Shown here: positions 56,505 through 64,000 of the stretch, piece by piece
How the letters are laid out: each line of letters begins with the position of its first letter
How positions within the stretch are numbered: position 1 is the first letter of the stretch
Source: Clostridiales bacterium VE202-21
GTDB taxonomy: Bacteria > Bacillota > Clostridia > Lachnospirales > Lachnospiraceae
DNA length: 64,000 bases
Direction: 5' to 3'
NCBI GenBank assembly: GCA_000509105.1
Contig: BAIF02000074.1
Span: 62,001-126,000, forward strand
Position numbers and translations under genes: made by a program
Notes under the pieces: model-generated
Databases searched by the model: none
The model's input: only the letters and a program-made list of their open reading frames with translations
What the model was told of the DNA's origin: nothing

Positions 56505-58037
56505 ATGAAAAAAAGAATGGTTAGTGTTTTACTGGCAACGGCATTGGCAGTGGGTCTGCTGGCTGGCTGCGGCGGCGGAAAAAAGGAGGAGACTAAAAAA
56601 GGGGATGGAAAAGAAAAAGTTTCCGGGGTGTCTATGATGATTTTCGAGGATGCCGAAGCGCCGTTTTCAGAAGATTGGATGGTAGTTAAAACGATTGAAG
56701 AGAAGACAGGTGTTAAGCTGAATGTACAGTCCGTGCCTGTTTCAGATCAGGCAACCAAAACGCAGGTTGTATTCAACTCCGGAGATATGCCGGATATTAT
56801 GACTAAAACATTTCCGAAAGCTGCAGATGCGCTGTCAGGTTTATTGCTTCCAATTAGCGATTATATGGACAAACTGCCCAATTTACAGAAATATCTGGAA
56901 GACAACGGTCTGGAAAAGTATATGGAATCTCAGAGAATGGCTGATGGTAAGTTCTATCTGCTTCCAGTAAAAGCGAAGACAAAAGTTATTCAGGATCATC
57001 AATGGCTGGTGCGTAAAGATATCTTAGAAAAGAATAATCTTTCTATGCCTACAACGTTGGATGAGCTTATGGAGGTGGCTTTGAAGCTGAAAGAGATTTA
57101 CCCGGAATCTACGCCAATTTCCAATCGTTTCAAGTCTGACAATATCATGGCAGGTTTGGCCGCTGCTTTTGACGGTCTGGCAGGATGGACTTTGGGAGAC
57201 GGAATGTTCTATGACGAAAAAGAAGATAAGTGGGAATTCTCTCCGACCACGGATAAGTGGAAACAGTTTATGGAATATGCAAATAAACTTTATTCTTCAG
57301 GGGCGCTTGACCCTGAATTTACCACACAAGATTCATCTGTATATGAGCAGAGAATTGCAAAGGGCGAAATATTTATCGTGTATGACTGGGCAACTAATTG
57401 TAAAAAGTTCAATCAGGAAGGGGCGCCATTTGACGAGAATTTCAATATGGTAGCTATGGCGCCGCCGGAAGGACTGGAGGGTGAATATGCGCTTCAGTGG
57501 AACGGACCGTGGGAGCAGGCCTGGATTATGCCGGCCACAGTTGCGGAAAAGGATAATTTTGAAGACATTCTGAAAATGGTTGACTGGCTGTATTCAGATG
57601 AGGCAATGACGGCAATGACCTTTGGCGAAGAGGGTGTGACTTACAAGGTAGAGGACGGTAAGAAGGTATTCATGGATGATAAGGTGAAGTATAATTCTGA
57701 TTATGGCCTGTATGAGAATAACTTCTGTGTAAGGCTTGATACAGACTACTACGCCAGCACACTGCCACAGGAGGTTCTGGATGTGTATGACGTATGCGCT
57801 GAGAACGGTTATGTTCCGCCAACGAATCCTGCTTCTCCTCTGACGACTGAGCAGATGGACGAACTGTCTGTTACCTCATCAACTCTGGTGGATTATGTGA
57901 AGTCCATGATGGAAAGCTTTATTTTCGGTACGGAGTCTCTGGATAATTGGGACAACTTTGTGAAAGAGTGTGAGAACAAGGGAAGCACTGAAATGGAAAA
58001 AATGTACAATGAAGCATGGGCGGCCAGAGGTAAGTAG
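56505..58037 (+). CDS. LipO/YtcQ-type oligosaccharide-binding lipoprotein, copy 2
   Basis: This 510-aa lipoprotein has lipobox LLAGC (Cys about residue 22) and a body closely parallel to copy 1: VPVSDQATKTQVVFNSGDMP, LLLPISDYMDKLPNLQKYL, STPISNRFKSDNIMAGLAAA and PPTNPASPL. AAAGGAGG precedes the start. It is followed after 190 bp by an intact LplB/YtcP pair, so it belongs to the working transporter. In that 190-bp gap TCTGCA...TGCAGA could form a small hairpin, possibly a partial attenuator. Confidence 0.92.
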   Translation: MKKRMVSVLLATALAVGLLAGCGGGKKEETKKGDGKEKVSGVSMMIFEDAEAPFSEDWMVVKTIEEKTGVKLNVQSVPVSDQATKTQVVFNSGDMPDIMTKTFPKAADALSGLLLPISDYMDKLPNLQKYLEDNGLEKYMESQRMADGKFYLLPVKAKTKVIQDHQWLVRKDILEKNNLSMPTTLDELMEVALKLKEIYPESTPISNRFKSDNIMAGLAAAFDGLAGWTLGDGMFYDEKEDKWEFSPTTDKWKQFMEYANKLYSSGALDPEFTTQDSSVYEQRIAKGEIFIVYDWATNCKKFNQEGAPFDENFNMVAMAPPEGLEGEYALQWNGPWEQAWIMPATVAEKDNFEDILKMVDWLYSDEAMTAMTFGEEGVTYKVEDGKKVFMDDKVKYNSDYGLYENNFCVRLDTDYYASTLPQEVLDVYDVCAENGYVPPTNPASPLTTEQMDELSVTSSTLVDYVKSMMESFIFGTESLDNWDNFVKECENKGSTEMEKMYNEAWAARGK

Positions 58038-58228
58038 GTAATAATGTCTCTGTTCAAAACAATGAATGAACAGGTCATATAATAAATAAGGCACAGTGTC
58101 TATATTTGTTGCAGATGCGGCAGTACCAGATTTGAAAAATGTGGACTGCTGCATTCTGTATATATAAGGGGATATCTGCAGAGTTTGTTTGCAGAAAGAC
58201 GAAGTGCCAACGTCTAAGGAGGTAATTT

Positions 58229-59170
58229 ATGAATAGGAAGAATAAAAATCAGTTTCGTATGCAGACCGCAGAGCTGGGGAAAAGTTTACGTAATAACAAG
58301 ACGTTGTATTTGTTTCTTCTGCTTCCAATTGTCTATTTTATAATATTTAAATATGTTCCGATGTTTGGAAACATCATAGCATTTCGAAAATACATACCGG
58401 GTCAGTCTTATTTTGGTGTTTCATGGGAAGGATTCCGGTATTTTGAAATGTTTTTAAAGGACGAAGCTTTTTGGAACGTATTTAAAAACACAGTGGTATT
58501 AAGTGGATTAAGCCTGTTAATATGCTTCCCGATTCCAATTCTTTTTTCATTGCTGCTGAATGAAATTATGCAGAAAAAGGTAAAGAAGGTTGTCCAGTCG
58601 CTTACCATTGTCCCTCGTTTTCTGTCTGTTGTTGTAGTTGTGGCCATGATGAATGCGCTGCTGTCGCCTTCAACCGGTATTGTTAATACGATTATCGAGA
58701 AGTTGGGCGGGGAGGCTATTTACTTCATGAACGAACCCTTCTGGTTTCGGATTATATATATCATTTCAGAACTTTGGCAGTTTCTGGGGTGGAATTCCAT
58801 TATCTATATGGCTGTACTCTCTTCGGCGGATCAGGAGCAGTATGAGGCTGCAATGGTAGACGGGGCGGGAAAGATTAAGCAGGCAATTCATATAACGCTG
58901 CCAATGATGCTTCCAACCATTGCCATCAACCTGATTATCGCACTGGGCAATATCTTGAATATTGGATTCGAGAAGGTGCTCCTTATGTATACTCCAACGA
59001 CATACGAGACTGCAGACATCATCCAGACATTTGTATACAGGGTAGGCCTTATGAATGCAAATTATAGTTATGGTACGGCCGTTGGACTGTTTCAGGGAGT
59101 GATAAGCCTGTCATTATTGTGGGCTGCAAATAGGATAACTAATAAGCGCTGGGGATGCGGATTATGGTAA
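58229..59170 (+). CDS. LplB-type ABC permease, intact copy
   Basis: This 313-aa permease has six spans. YLFLLLPIVYFIIFKYVPMF is followed by GNIIAFRKYIPGQSYFGVSW, LGGEAIYFMNEPFWFRIIY and the coupling motif EQYEAAMVDGAGKIKQAIHI. AAGGAGG precedes the ATG. It pairs with the YtcP-type gene 13 bases downstream. It is the intact homologue of the split gene at 46.8 kb. Confidence 0.93.
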   Translation: MNRKNKNQFRMQTAELGKSLRNNKTLYLFLLLPIVYFIIFKYVPMFGNIIAFRKYIPGQSYFGVSWEGFRYFEMFLKDEAFWNVFKNTVVLSGLSLLICFPIPILFSLLLNEIMQKKVKKVVQSLTIVPRFLSVVVVVAMMNALLSPSTGIVNTIIEKLGGEAIYFMNEPFWFRIIYIISELWQFLGWNSIIYMAVLSSADQEQYEAAMVDGAGKIKQAIHITLPMMLPTIAINLIIALGNILNIGFEKVLLMYTPTTYETADIIQTFVYRVGLMNANYSYGTAVGLFQGVISLSLLWAANRITNKRWGCGLW

Positions 59171-59183
59171 GGAGGGATCGACA

Positions 59184-60059
59184 ATGAAGAAAAGTAAAAG
59201 CAGAAAGATTTTTGAGGTTTTTAATGTCACGCTGATGATTGTCCTTGCAGCTTTGACGCTTTATCCTATTATAAATCAACTCGCAGTATCTCTCAGTAGT
59301 AATACAGGGATTCTGACGGGGGATATCACAATATTTCCAAAAGGTTTCAGTCTGGGAACTTATAAAGGCCTTTTAGGAGAGGCGAAATTCTGGATTAATT
59401 ATAAGAACACGATTATTTATACGGTTGTAGGAACTGCGATTAGTTTGTTTATGACAACTATCTGTGCATATGCCTTATCTAAGAAGCGCTTAGTGGGCAG
59501 GACAGTACTCCTCAGACTGATTGTTTTTACCATGTTTTTCGGCGGAGGTTTGATCCCATACTATAACCTGATTAAGAACCTGAATATGCTGGATACTATA
59601 TGGGCATTGGTTCTGCCGGGGGCGATTGCACCTTACAATATACTGCTGATGAAAACTTATTTTGAAGGTTTGCCTGATGAATTGGAAGAGGCAGCGAGCA
59701 TAGATGGTCTGTCACAATTTGGATATTTTTGGAGGATGGCCCTGCCTCTCTCAAAGCCGATTCTGGCAACAATGACTTTATTTATGTCAGTTTCCTATTG
59801 GAATGATTGGTTTTCGGCTTTGATTTATATGAATGACGGATCCAAATATCCGGTAACTCTTTATTTGCGTAATATTATGATGGGCGCTACGATGGCTTCA
59901 CAGACTGGACAGACAATTGACGCATCTACCGTGCAGTCAATTCCGGAAGGGGTACAGGCGGCGTCTATGATATTGGTCATCATACCGATATTGTGCGTAT
60001 ATCCATTTGTACAGAAACATTTTGTTAAAGGGGTTATGATTGGCTCGATTAAAGGGTAA
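59184..60059 (+). CDS. YtcP-type ABC permease, copy 2
   Basis: This 291-aa permease (MKKSKSRKIFEVFNVTL) has the coupling motif ELEEAASIDGLSQFGYFWRM and ends FVKGVMIGSIKG. AAGGAGGG precedes the ATG. It is very similar to the first copy at 47.8 kb, showing duplication of the whole transport module. No ATPase gene is present, as is usual for this class. Confidence 0.93.
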   Translation: MKKSKSRKIFEVFNVTLMIVLAALTLYPIINQLAVSLSSNTGILTGDITIFPKGFSLGTYKGLLGEAKFWINYKNTIIYTVVGTAISLFMTTICAYALSKKRLVGRTVLLRLIVFTMFFGGGLIPYYNLIKNLNMLDTIWALVLPGAIAPYNILLMKTYFEGLPDELEEAASIDGLSQFGYFWRMALPLSKPILATMTLFMSVSYWNDWFSALIYMNDGSKYPVTLYLRNIMMGATMASQTGQTIDASTVQSIPEGVQAASMILVIIPILCVYPFVQKHFVKGVMIGSIKG

Positions 60060-60074
60060 AAGAGGAGAAAATTT

Positions 60075-61595
60075 ATGAAGCCTAATATATTATATATTAT
60101 GTCTGATGACCATAGTGCGAATGCCATAAGCTGCTATCAGTCGATTCTTGCATCGGTGTTTCAGACACCGCATATAGACAGAATTGCATCAGAGGGATGC
60201 AGGATGGAAGATTTCTGTGCGACAAATGCAGTATGCACACCTGCAAGGGCGTCTATTATGACGGGACAGTATGGGCATGTCAATGGCGTGAAGACATTAG
60301 ATGATAATTGGGATCCGGGCGGCAGCCCGAATCTGGCTCAGCTGCTCCAGTCTTCCGGGTATCAGACTGCCTTGTACGGAAAATGGCATTTGGGTTGTGA
60401 GCCGGCAGGTTTTGAAGATTACCAATATCTCTCCGACGGTACGGGGAAATTCGGCGAACAGGGGGTTTATTTTAACCCGTCTTTTAAGAAGAAGGGAGAA
60501 GGGTTTGTAAGGTACGATGGTTATGTGACGGATATTATCACAGATCTGACAGAAAGCAGTATCCGCAGAAGAGATAAGGCGCGTCCTTTTTTTGTCATGT
60601 GCCATCATAAAGCCCCCCATGATTTTTGGGAATATGAAAAGAGATATGAGCATCTGCTTGAAGGGGTGGAGATTCCGGAACCGGAGAGCCTGTTTGAAGA
60701 CCGTTCGCACCGTTCGGAAGCAACGCGTGAGTTTGGAAGTTCTGTTACCCCCAGAAGCAGCGTCCGCAGCTTATATCAGGATTTCTTGAAGCCGGATTAT
60801 GTGACGGGACGCTTAAACGGAACGGAGAATATGAGCTTTGAAGAAAAAGGCAGGGCAGCGTACCAGAAATATCTGAAGGATTATCTCAGGACCGTGGCGG
60901 CAATAGATGATTCAGTTGGCAGGCTGCTACGGGTACTGGAGGAAGAAGGAATCTTAGAAGAGACGATTGTCATCTATACATCTGACCAGGGGATGTTTCT
61001 GGGAGAGCATGATTACCAGGATAAGCGCTGGAGTTTTGAGGAGAGTCTGAGAACGCCATTAGTGATCCGCTATCCCAAAGAGATAACTTCCGGACATGTC
61101 TGTACGGAACTGATGTCCAATATTGATATCGCCCCAACTCTTTTGGATTATGCGGGCGTCAGGATACCTGATGAGATGCAGGGGATTTCCGGCAGGGAGA
61201 TGCTGTCAGGGAGGAAGCAGGAAAACTGTCATTCAGGCATCTATTTCCGGTATTGGATGCATCTGGCACATAATCATGATAACCCTGCGCATTATGGTAT
61301 TCGGACGAAAGAATTTAAGCTCACTTATTATTATGGACTTCCGCTAGATGCAAAAGGGGCGGTTAACCGTCCAACACCTCCGGGATGGGAGATGTATGAC
61401 TTGCGCAGTGATCCGGGAGAACTCCATAATATTTATGAAAAGACGGAGTACCGGCATATACGGGAAGAATTGAAAAAACAATTATATGAACTGAAAAAGC
61501 AGTATGGCGATGGAGATGAGCAGTACCCGGAGTTGAAGGAACAGTTCTTGCCTGCTCAGGACAGAGAGGGGGACAGGGAATGCCAGAGAAGTTAA
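60075..61595 (+). CDS. Sulfatase, S1 family, GlcNAc-6-sulfatase-like (CTPAR), copy 2
   Basis: This 506-aa cytosolic sulfatase is a close paralogue of the enzyme at 22.9 kb. It shares the opening KPNILYIMSDDHS, the formylglycine motif Cys54-Thr-Pro-Ala-Arg, LYGKWHLGCEPAGFEDYQYL and YTSDQGMFLGEHDYQDKRW. Both also share WMHLAHNHDNPAHYGIRTKE near the end. GAGGAGA precedes the start. It overlaps the GH2 gene by 16 bases, so desulfation and beta-galactosidase steps are translationally linked. The group includes GlcNAc-6-sulfatases; a galactose-6-sulfate specificity is possible here. Confidence 0.92.
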   Translation: MKPNILYIMSDDHSANAISCYQSILASVFQTPHIDRIASEGCRMEDFCATNAVCTPARASIMTGQYGHVNGVKTLDDNWDPGGSPNLAQLLQSSGYQTALYGKWHLGCEPAGFEDYQYLSDGTGKFGEQGVYFNPSFKKKGEGFVRYDGYVTDIITDLTESSIRRRDKARPFFVMCHHKAPHDFWEYEKRYEHLLEGVEIPEPESLFEDRSHRSEATREFGSSVTPRSSVRSLYQDFLKPDYVTGRLNGTENMSFEEKGRAAYQKYLKDYLRTVAAIDDSVGRLLRVLEEEGILEETIVIYTSDQGMFLGEHDYQDKRWSFEESLRTPLVIRYPKEITSGHVCTELMSNIDIAPTLLDYAGVRIPDEMQGISGREMLSGRKQENCHSGIYFRYWMHLAHNHDNPAHYGIRTKEFKLTYYYGLPLDAKGAVNRPTPPGWEMYDLRSDPGELHNIYEKTEYRHIREELKKQLYELKKQYGDGDEQYPELKEQFLPAQDREGDRECQRS

Positions 61596-64000
61596 ATATG
61601 AATTACGGATGGAAATTCTTCGAAGGTGAATTTCCACAAGAAATCATAAAAGGACATTATGACACTTATATGCATGCGAAGGCAAAAAACGGTCCGGCTC
61701 CGTCAATGCCCAACTTCTATGACGGTGAGTTTGAGGATGTAGATTTGCCGCATGATTATGTAATCAAAGGGAAGCCGTCAGAAGAATATAATGAGTCACA
61801 GGGAAGCCTGAAAAGGAATGGGGCATGGTACAGGAGGAGTTTCCAGCTTCCGGAATCTGACAGGGGAAAACGAATTGTACTTCTGTTTGACGGCGCCGGT
61901 ATGAAGACAGAGGTGTGGGTGAACGGACAGCCTGCCGGCAGAAATGAAAGTATGTATAATAGCTTTTATATCGATATTACTCCTTATCTTGTTTATGAAA
62001 ACGAAATCAATATTGTTGCCGTGCACATCAGCAATAAAAGTGTTGAGGGGTGGTGGTATGAAGGCGCAGGGATATACCGAAGTGTATGGATGCTGAAAAT
62101 GGAGGCAGCAGCGCTGGATGTATGGGGAACCAAGGCGGAGACCATAGAAGGTACAGACGGAAGCTGGCAGGTACGGGTGGAAAGCACAGTATATAGTCTT
62201 TTAGAACACCAGGAGGGGAGGATCAGATTACGTATTACAGCCCCCACGGGCGAAGCAGTTTCTGAAGCGGAGTATCCCTTTACAGCGCTGTTCGGAGAAA
62301 ATGTGTATAGCAGTTCCCTAAAAGTGGAGCATCCGAAATTATGGTCTGTGGAAGAGACACACTGCTATCGCCTGACCAGCCAGGTTATTGTAAATGAGAA
62401 GGTGTGGGATGAAACAGAAACCTCTTTCGGTTTCCGCGCCATTGCCTTTGATCCGGACAAGGGATTCTTTTTGAATGGAAAAGGCCTGAAGCTTAGGGGC
62501 GTGTGCCTGCATCAGGACCATGGGGGACTGGGAGTGGCCGTTCCGCGCACGGTGCAGGAATACAGGGTGCGTAAGCTAAAAGAAGCAGGTGTAAATGCAA
62601 TCAGGACTGCGCACCATAATCCGGATCCGCAATTGTTGGATATCTGCGATAAGGAAGGCATACTGGTCATTGATGAAAACCGCTGGTTTAATTTTAGTGA
62701 AGATGTGAAAAAGCAGCTTAAAAATATGTGCCTGCGTGACAGGAACCATCCATCGGTTATTATGTGGAGCATTGGAAATGAAGAACCGCTTCAGGATACG
62801 TTAGAGGGAAAAGAATTAGCCAGGCAGATGAAGGCATTTCTTCACCGCATGGACAGCGCCCGTCCTGTGACACTGGCGTTAAACGGCGGATATTATGATT
62901 CCTGCGCGGCACAGGCATCCGATGCTGTGGGGGTAAATTACCGCATAGAGGAATATCCGCTTATGCATCAGGCACACCCGGATAAGCCGATTGTTGCTAC
63001 AGAGAGCGGAGCTTCCGCCAATCACAGAGGGATTTATGAGGATGAGAACGTATCAGAAGTAAAGGGAGGATATTCATCAGCTTATGACAGGAAGCGGACA
63101 AGTTTCGGTTCGTCTTATGCCGCTGCCATTGCCGCCTCGGAAAGAAATGACTTTGTTTGCGGTACCTTTTTGTGGGCGGGGATAGAGTACCGGGGCGAAT
63201 CAGTTTGGCCTATGCTGTGTTCCGGCATAGGGATTCTGGATAATTGCGGCATGGAAAAAGACAGTTTTTATCTTGTCAAGTCCTTGTGGACCGAAAAGCC
63301 AATGATACATGTGATGCCACACTGGAACTGGCCGGGAAGGGAAGGCGAAGAGATACGTGTAGAGGTATATACGAACCTTCCCCAGGCGGAACTTTTTCTG
63401 AATGGGAAAAGCATAGGCATTAAAAAAGCGGAGCGGTTTTGTCCGGTTCACTTTGACGTGCCGTATGAACCGGGAATACTCCGTGCGGCAGGTCTGAAGG
63501 ATGGGAAGGAAGAAGCTGCGGATGAGGCGGTGACGGCATTGCAGCCGCAGGAACTTAAATTAGATGTTGTAGTGCAGGCTTCTGACAATGGAGAAGACGT
63601 TTTTCTGGTGGAATGCAGCCTTATAGATGTCTCAGGGGTACGAATACCGGATGCGGATGCATTTGTTCACTTTTCTGTGAGCGGGCAGGGCAAACTTCTT
63701 ACAGTTGATTCGGGGGATCCAAAAGATCATGGACATGCAGGGTGTGGCAGAAGAATGTTTAGCGGAAAGCTGCAGGCAGCAGTGAAAGCAAGTGAGAAGA
63801 GCCACGAAATTTTGCTGTCGGCAGAAGCTTCTGAATTGGGACTGAAGACAAGTGTCGTACTCTATCCGACACAAGGCAGGCAAATTTCCCGTGTGCCATT
63901 ATGCAGGAGCGTTATGGAGATTAGCAATGTAAGGGAATGGCCAAAAGAATACTGGGAAGAGGCAATTCGGGAAGACTTCGACTGGAACGATATGAATACA
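61580..64000 (+). CDS. Glycoside hydrolase family 2, beta-galactosidase-like, 3' end cut by window edge
   Basis: The frame from ATG 61580 is open for all 807 codons to the window end. After MNYGWKFFEGEF come an N-terminal sugar-binding domain (VDLPHDYVI, NGAWYRRSF, GIYRSVWM), an Ig-like domain and a TIM barrel from about residue 290 (NGKGLKLRGVCLHQDHGGLG). The acid/base is Glu401 in MWSIGNEE and the nucleophile Glu475 in IVATESGAS. A DUF4982-like part and GQGKLLTVDSGDPKDHG follow. There is no signal peptide, so it acts in the cytosol, fitting release of D-galactose from the non-reducing end after sulfatase or GH117 action. Confidence 0.92.
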   Translation, partial: MPEKLNMNYGWKFFEGEFPQEIIKGHYDTYMHAKAKNGPAPSMPNFYDGEFEDVDLPHDYVIKGKPSEEYNESQGSLKRNGAWYRRSFQLPESDRGKRIVLLFDGAGMKTEVWVNGQPAGRNESMYNSFYIDITPYLVYENEINIVAVHISNKSVEGWWYEGAGIYRSVWMLKMEAAALDVWGTKAETIEGTDGSWQVRVESTVYSLLEHQEGRIRLRITAPTGEAVSEAEYPFTALFGENVYSSSLKVEHPKLWSVEETHCYRLTSQVIVNEKVWDETETSFGFRAIAFDPDKGFFLNGKGLKLRGVCLHQDHGGLGVAVPRTVQEYRVRKLKEAGVNAIRTAHHNPDPQLLDICDKEGILVIDENRWFNFSEDVKKQLKNMCLRDRNHPSVIMWSIGNEEPLQDTLEGKELARQMKAFLHRMDSARPVTLALNGGYYDSCAAQASDAVGVNYRIEEYPLMHQAHPDKPIVATESGASANHRGIYEDENVSEVKGGYSSAYDRKRTSFGSSYAAAIAASERNDFVCGTFLWAGIEYRGESVWPMLCSGIGILDNCGMEKDSFYLVKSLWTEKPMIHVMPHWNWPGREGEEIRVEVYTNLPQAELFLNGKSIGIKKAERFCPVHFDVPYEPGILRAAGLKDGKEEAADEAVTALQPQELKLDVVVQASDNGEDVFLVECSLIDVSGVRIPDADAFVHFSVSGQGKLLTVDSGDPKDHGHAGCGRRMFSGKLQAAVKASEKSHEILLSAEASELGLKTSVVLYPTQGRQISRVPLCRSVMEISNVREWPKEYWEEAIREDFDWNDMNT

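Noticed and set aside
1..64000. CRISPR arrays, tRNA or rRNA genes, phage structural genes
   Set aside because: No regularly spaced repeats, cloverleaf ends or rRNA signatures were noticed on either strand; only the KEPNGE tandem repeat is present.

Overview
The window looks like an accessory, glycan-degrading region of a low-to-mid GC gut Firmicute, most likely a Lachnospiraceae-type Clostridium. The support is YesM/YesN-type two-component genes, binding-protein lipoproteins with LipO/LplB/YtcP-type permeases, an LPXTG-anchored enzyme, an oxygen-sensitive radical-SAM sulfatase maturase, IS66 and a group II intron. I saw no rRNA, tRNA or CRISPR array.

Layout. 1-3.8 kb: the end of an IS66 element, an AT-rich flavodoxin/MerR pair, and a decayed sugar ABC operon. 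3.9-13.1 kb: a rightward cluster with a GPH sugar transporter, a frameshifted LacI regulator, a YczE-like membrane protein, GH31, a URO-D-fold protein and GH95. 13.1-16.1 kb: a gene graveyard (sugar kinase, FN3/propeller enzyme, transketolase and LysR relics, a damaged chromate transporter). 16.3-30.2 kb: anaerobic sulfatase maturase, three cytosolic Cys-type sulfatases around a CUT1 ABC system, YesM/YesN, and a second URO-D protein. 30.3-33.8 kb: GH29, a third URO-D protein and a divergent AraC regulator. 34-43.4 kb: two very large surface enzymes, a GH50 agarase-like protein with an LPXTG tail and a GH86 agarase/porphyranase-like protein, with a GH43-like propeller between them, followed by an internally deleted group II intron. 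44-64 kb: GH3, a broken permease, a second permease, FAD oxidoreductase, SDR, sulfatase, GH117, two binding-protein lipoproteins, a second permease pair, a sulfatase, and a GH2 cut by the window edge.

The combination GH50 + GH86 + GH117 + GH2 + several sulfatases + anSME + GH29/GH95 is most simply read as a red-algal galactan (agar/porphyran) utilisation locus built on Gram-positive parts. In this reading, wall- or membrane-anchored GH50 and GH86 cut the polymer outside. LipO/LplB/YtcP-type transporters import oligosaccharides. Sulfatases, GH117, GH2 and possibly GH29/GH95 (as alpha-L-galactosidases) finish the work in the cytosol. Four transcription units share a near-identical promoter (17-bp spacer, AGTATACAATAA core), which ties the 34-64 kb half into one regulon. 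The fate of 3,6-anhydro-L-galactose and of 6-O-methyl-galactose is not explained by recognised genes here. The FAD oxidoreductase/SDR pair and the three URO-D-fold proteins are the best unknowns to examine. All family calls are from reading motifs by eye; none was checked by a database search.
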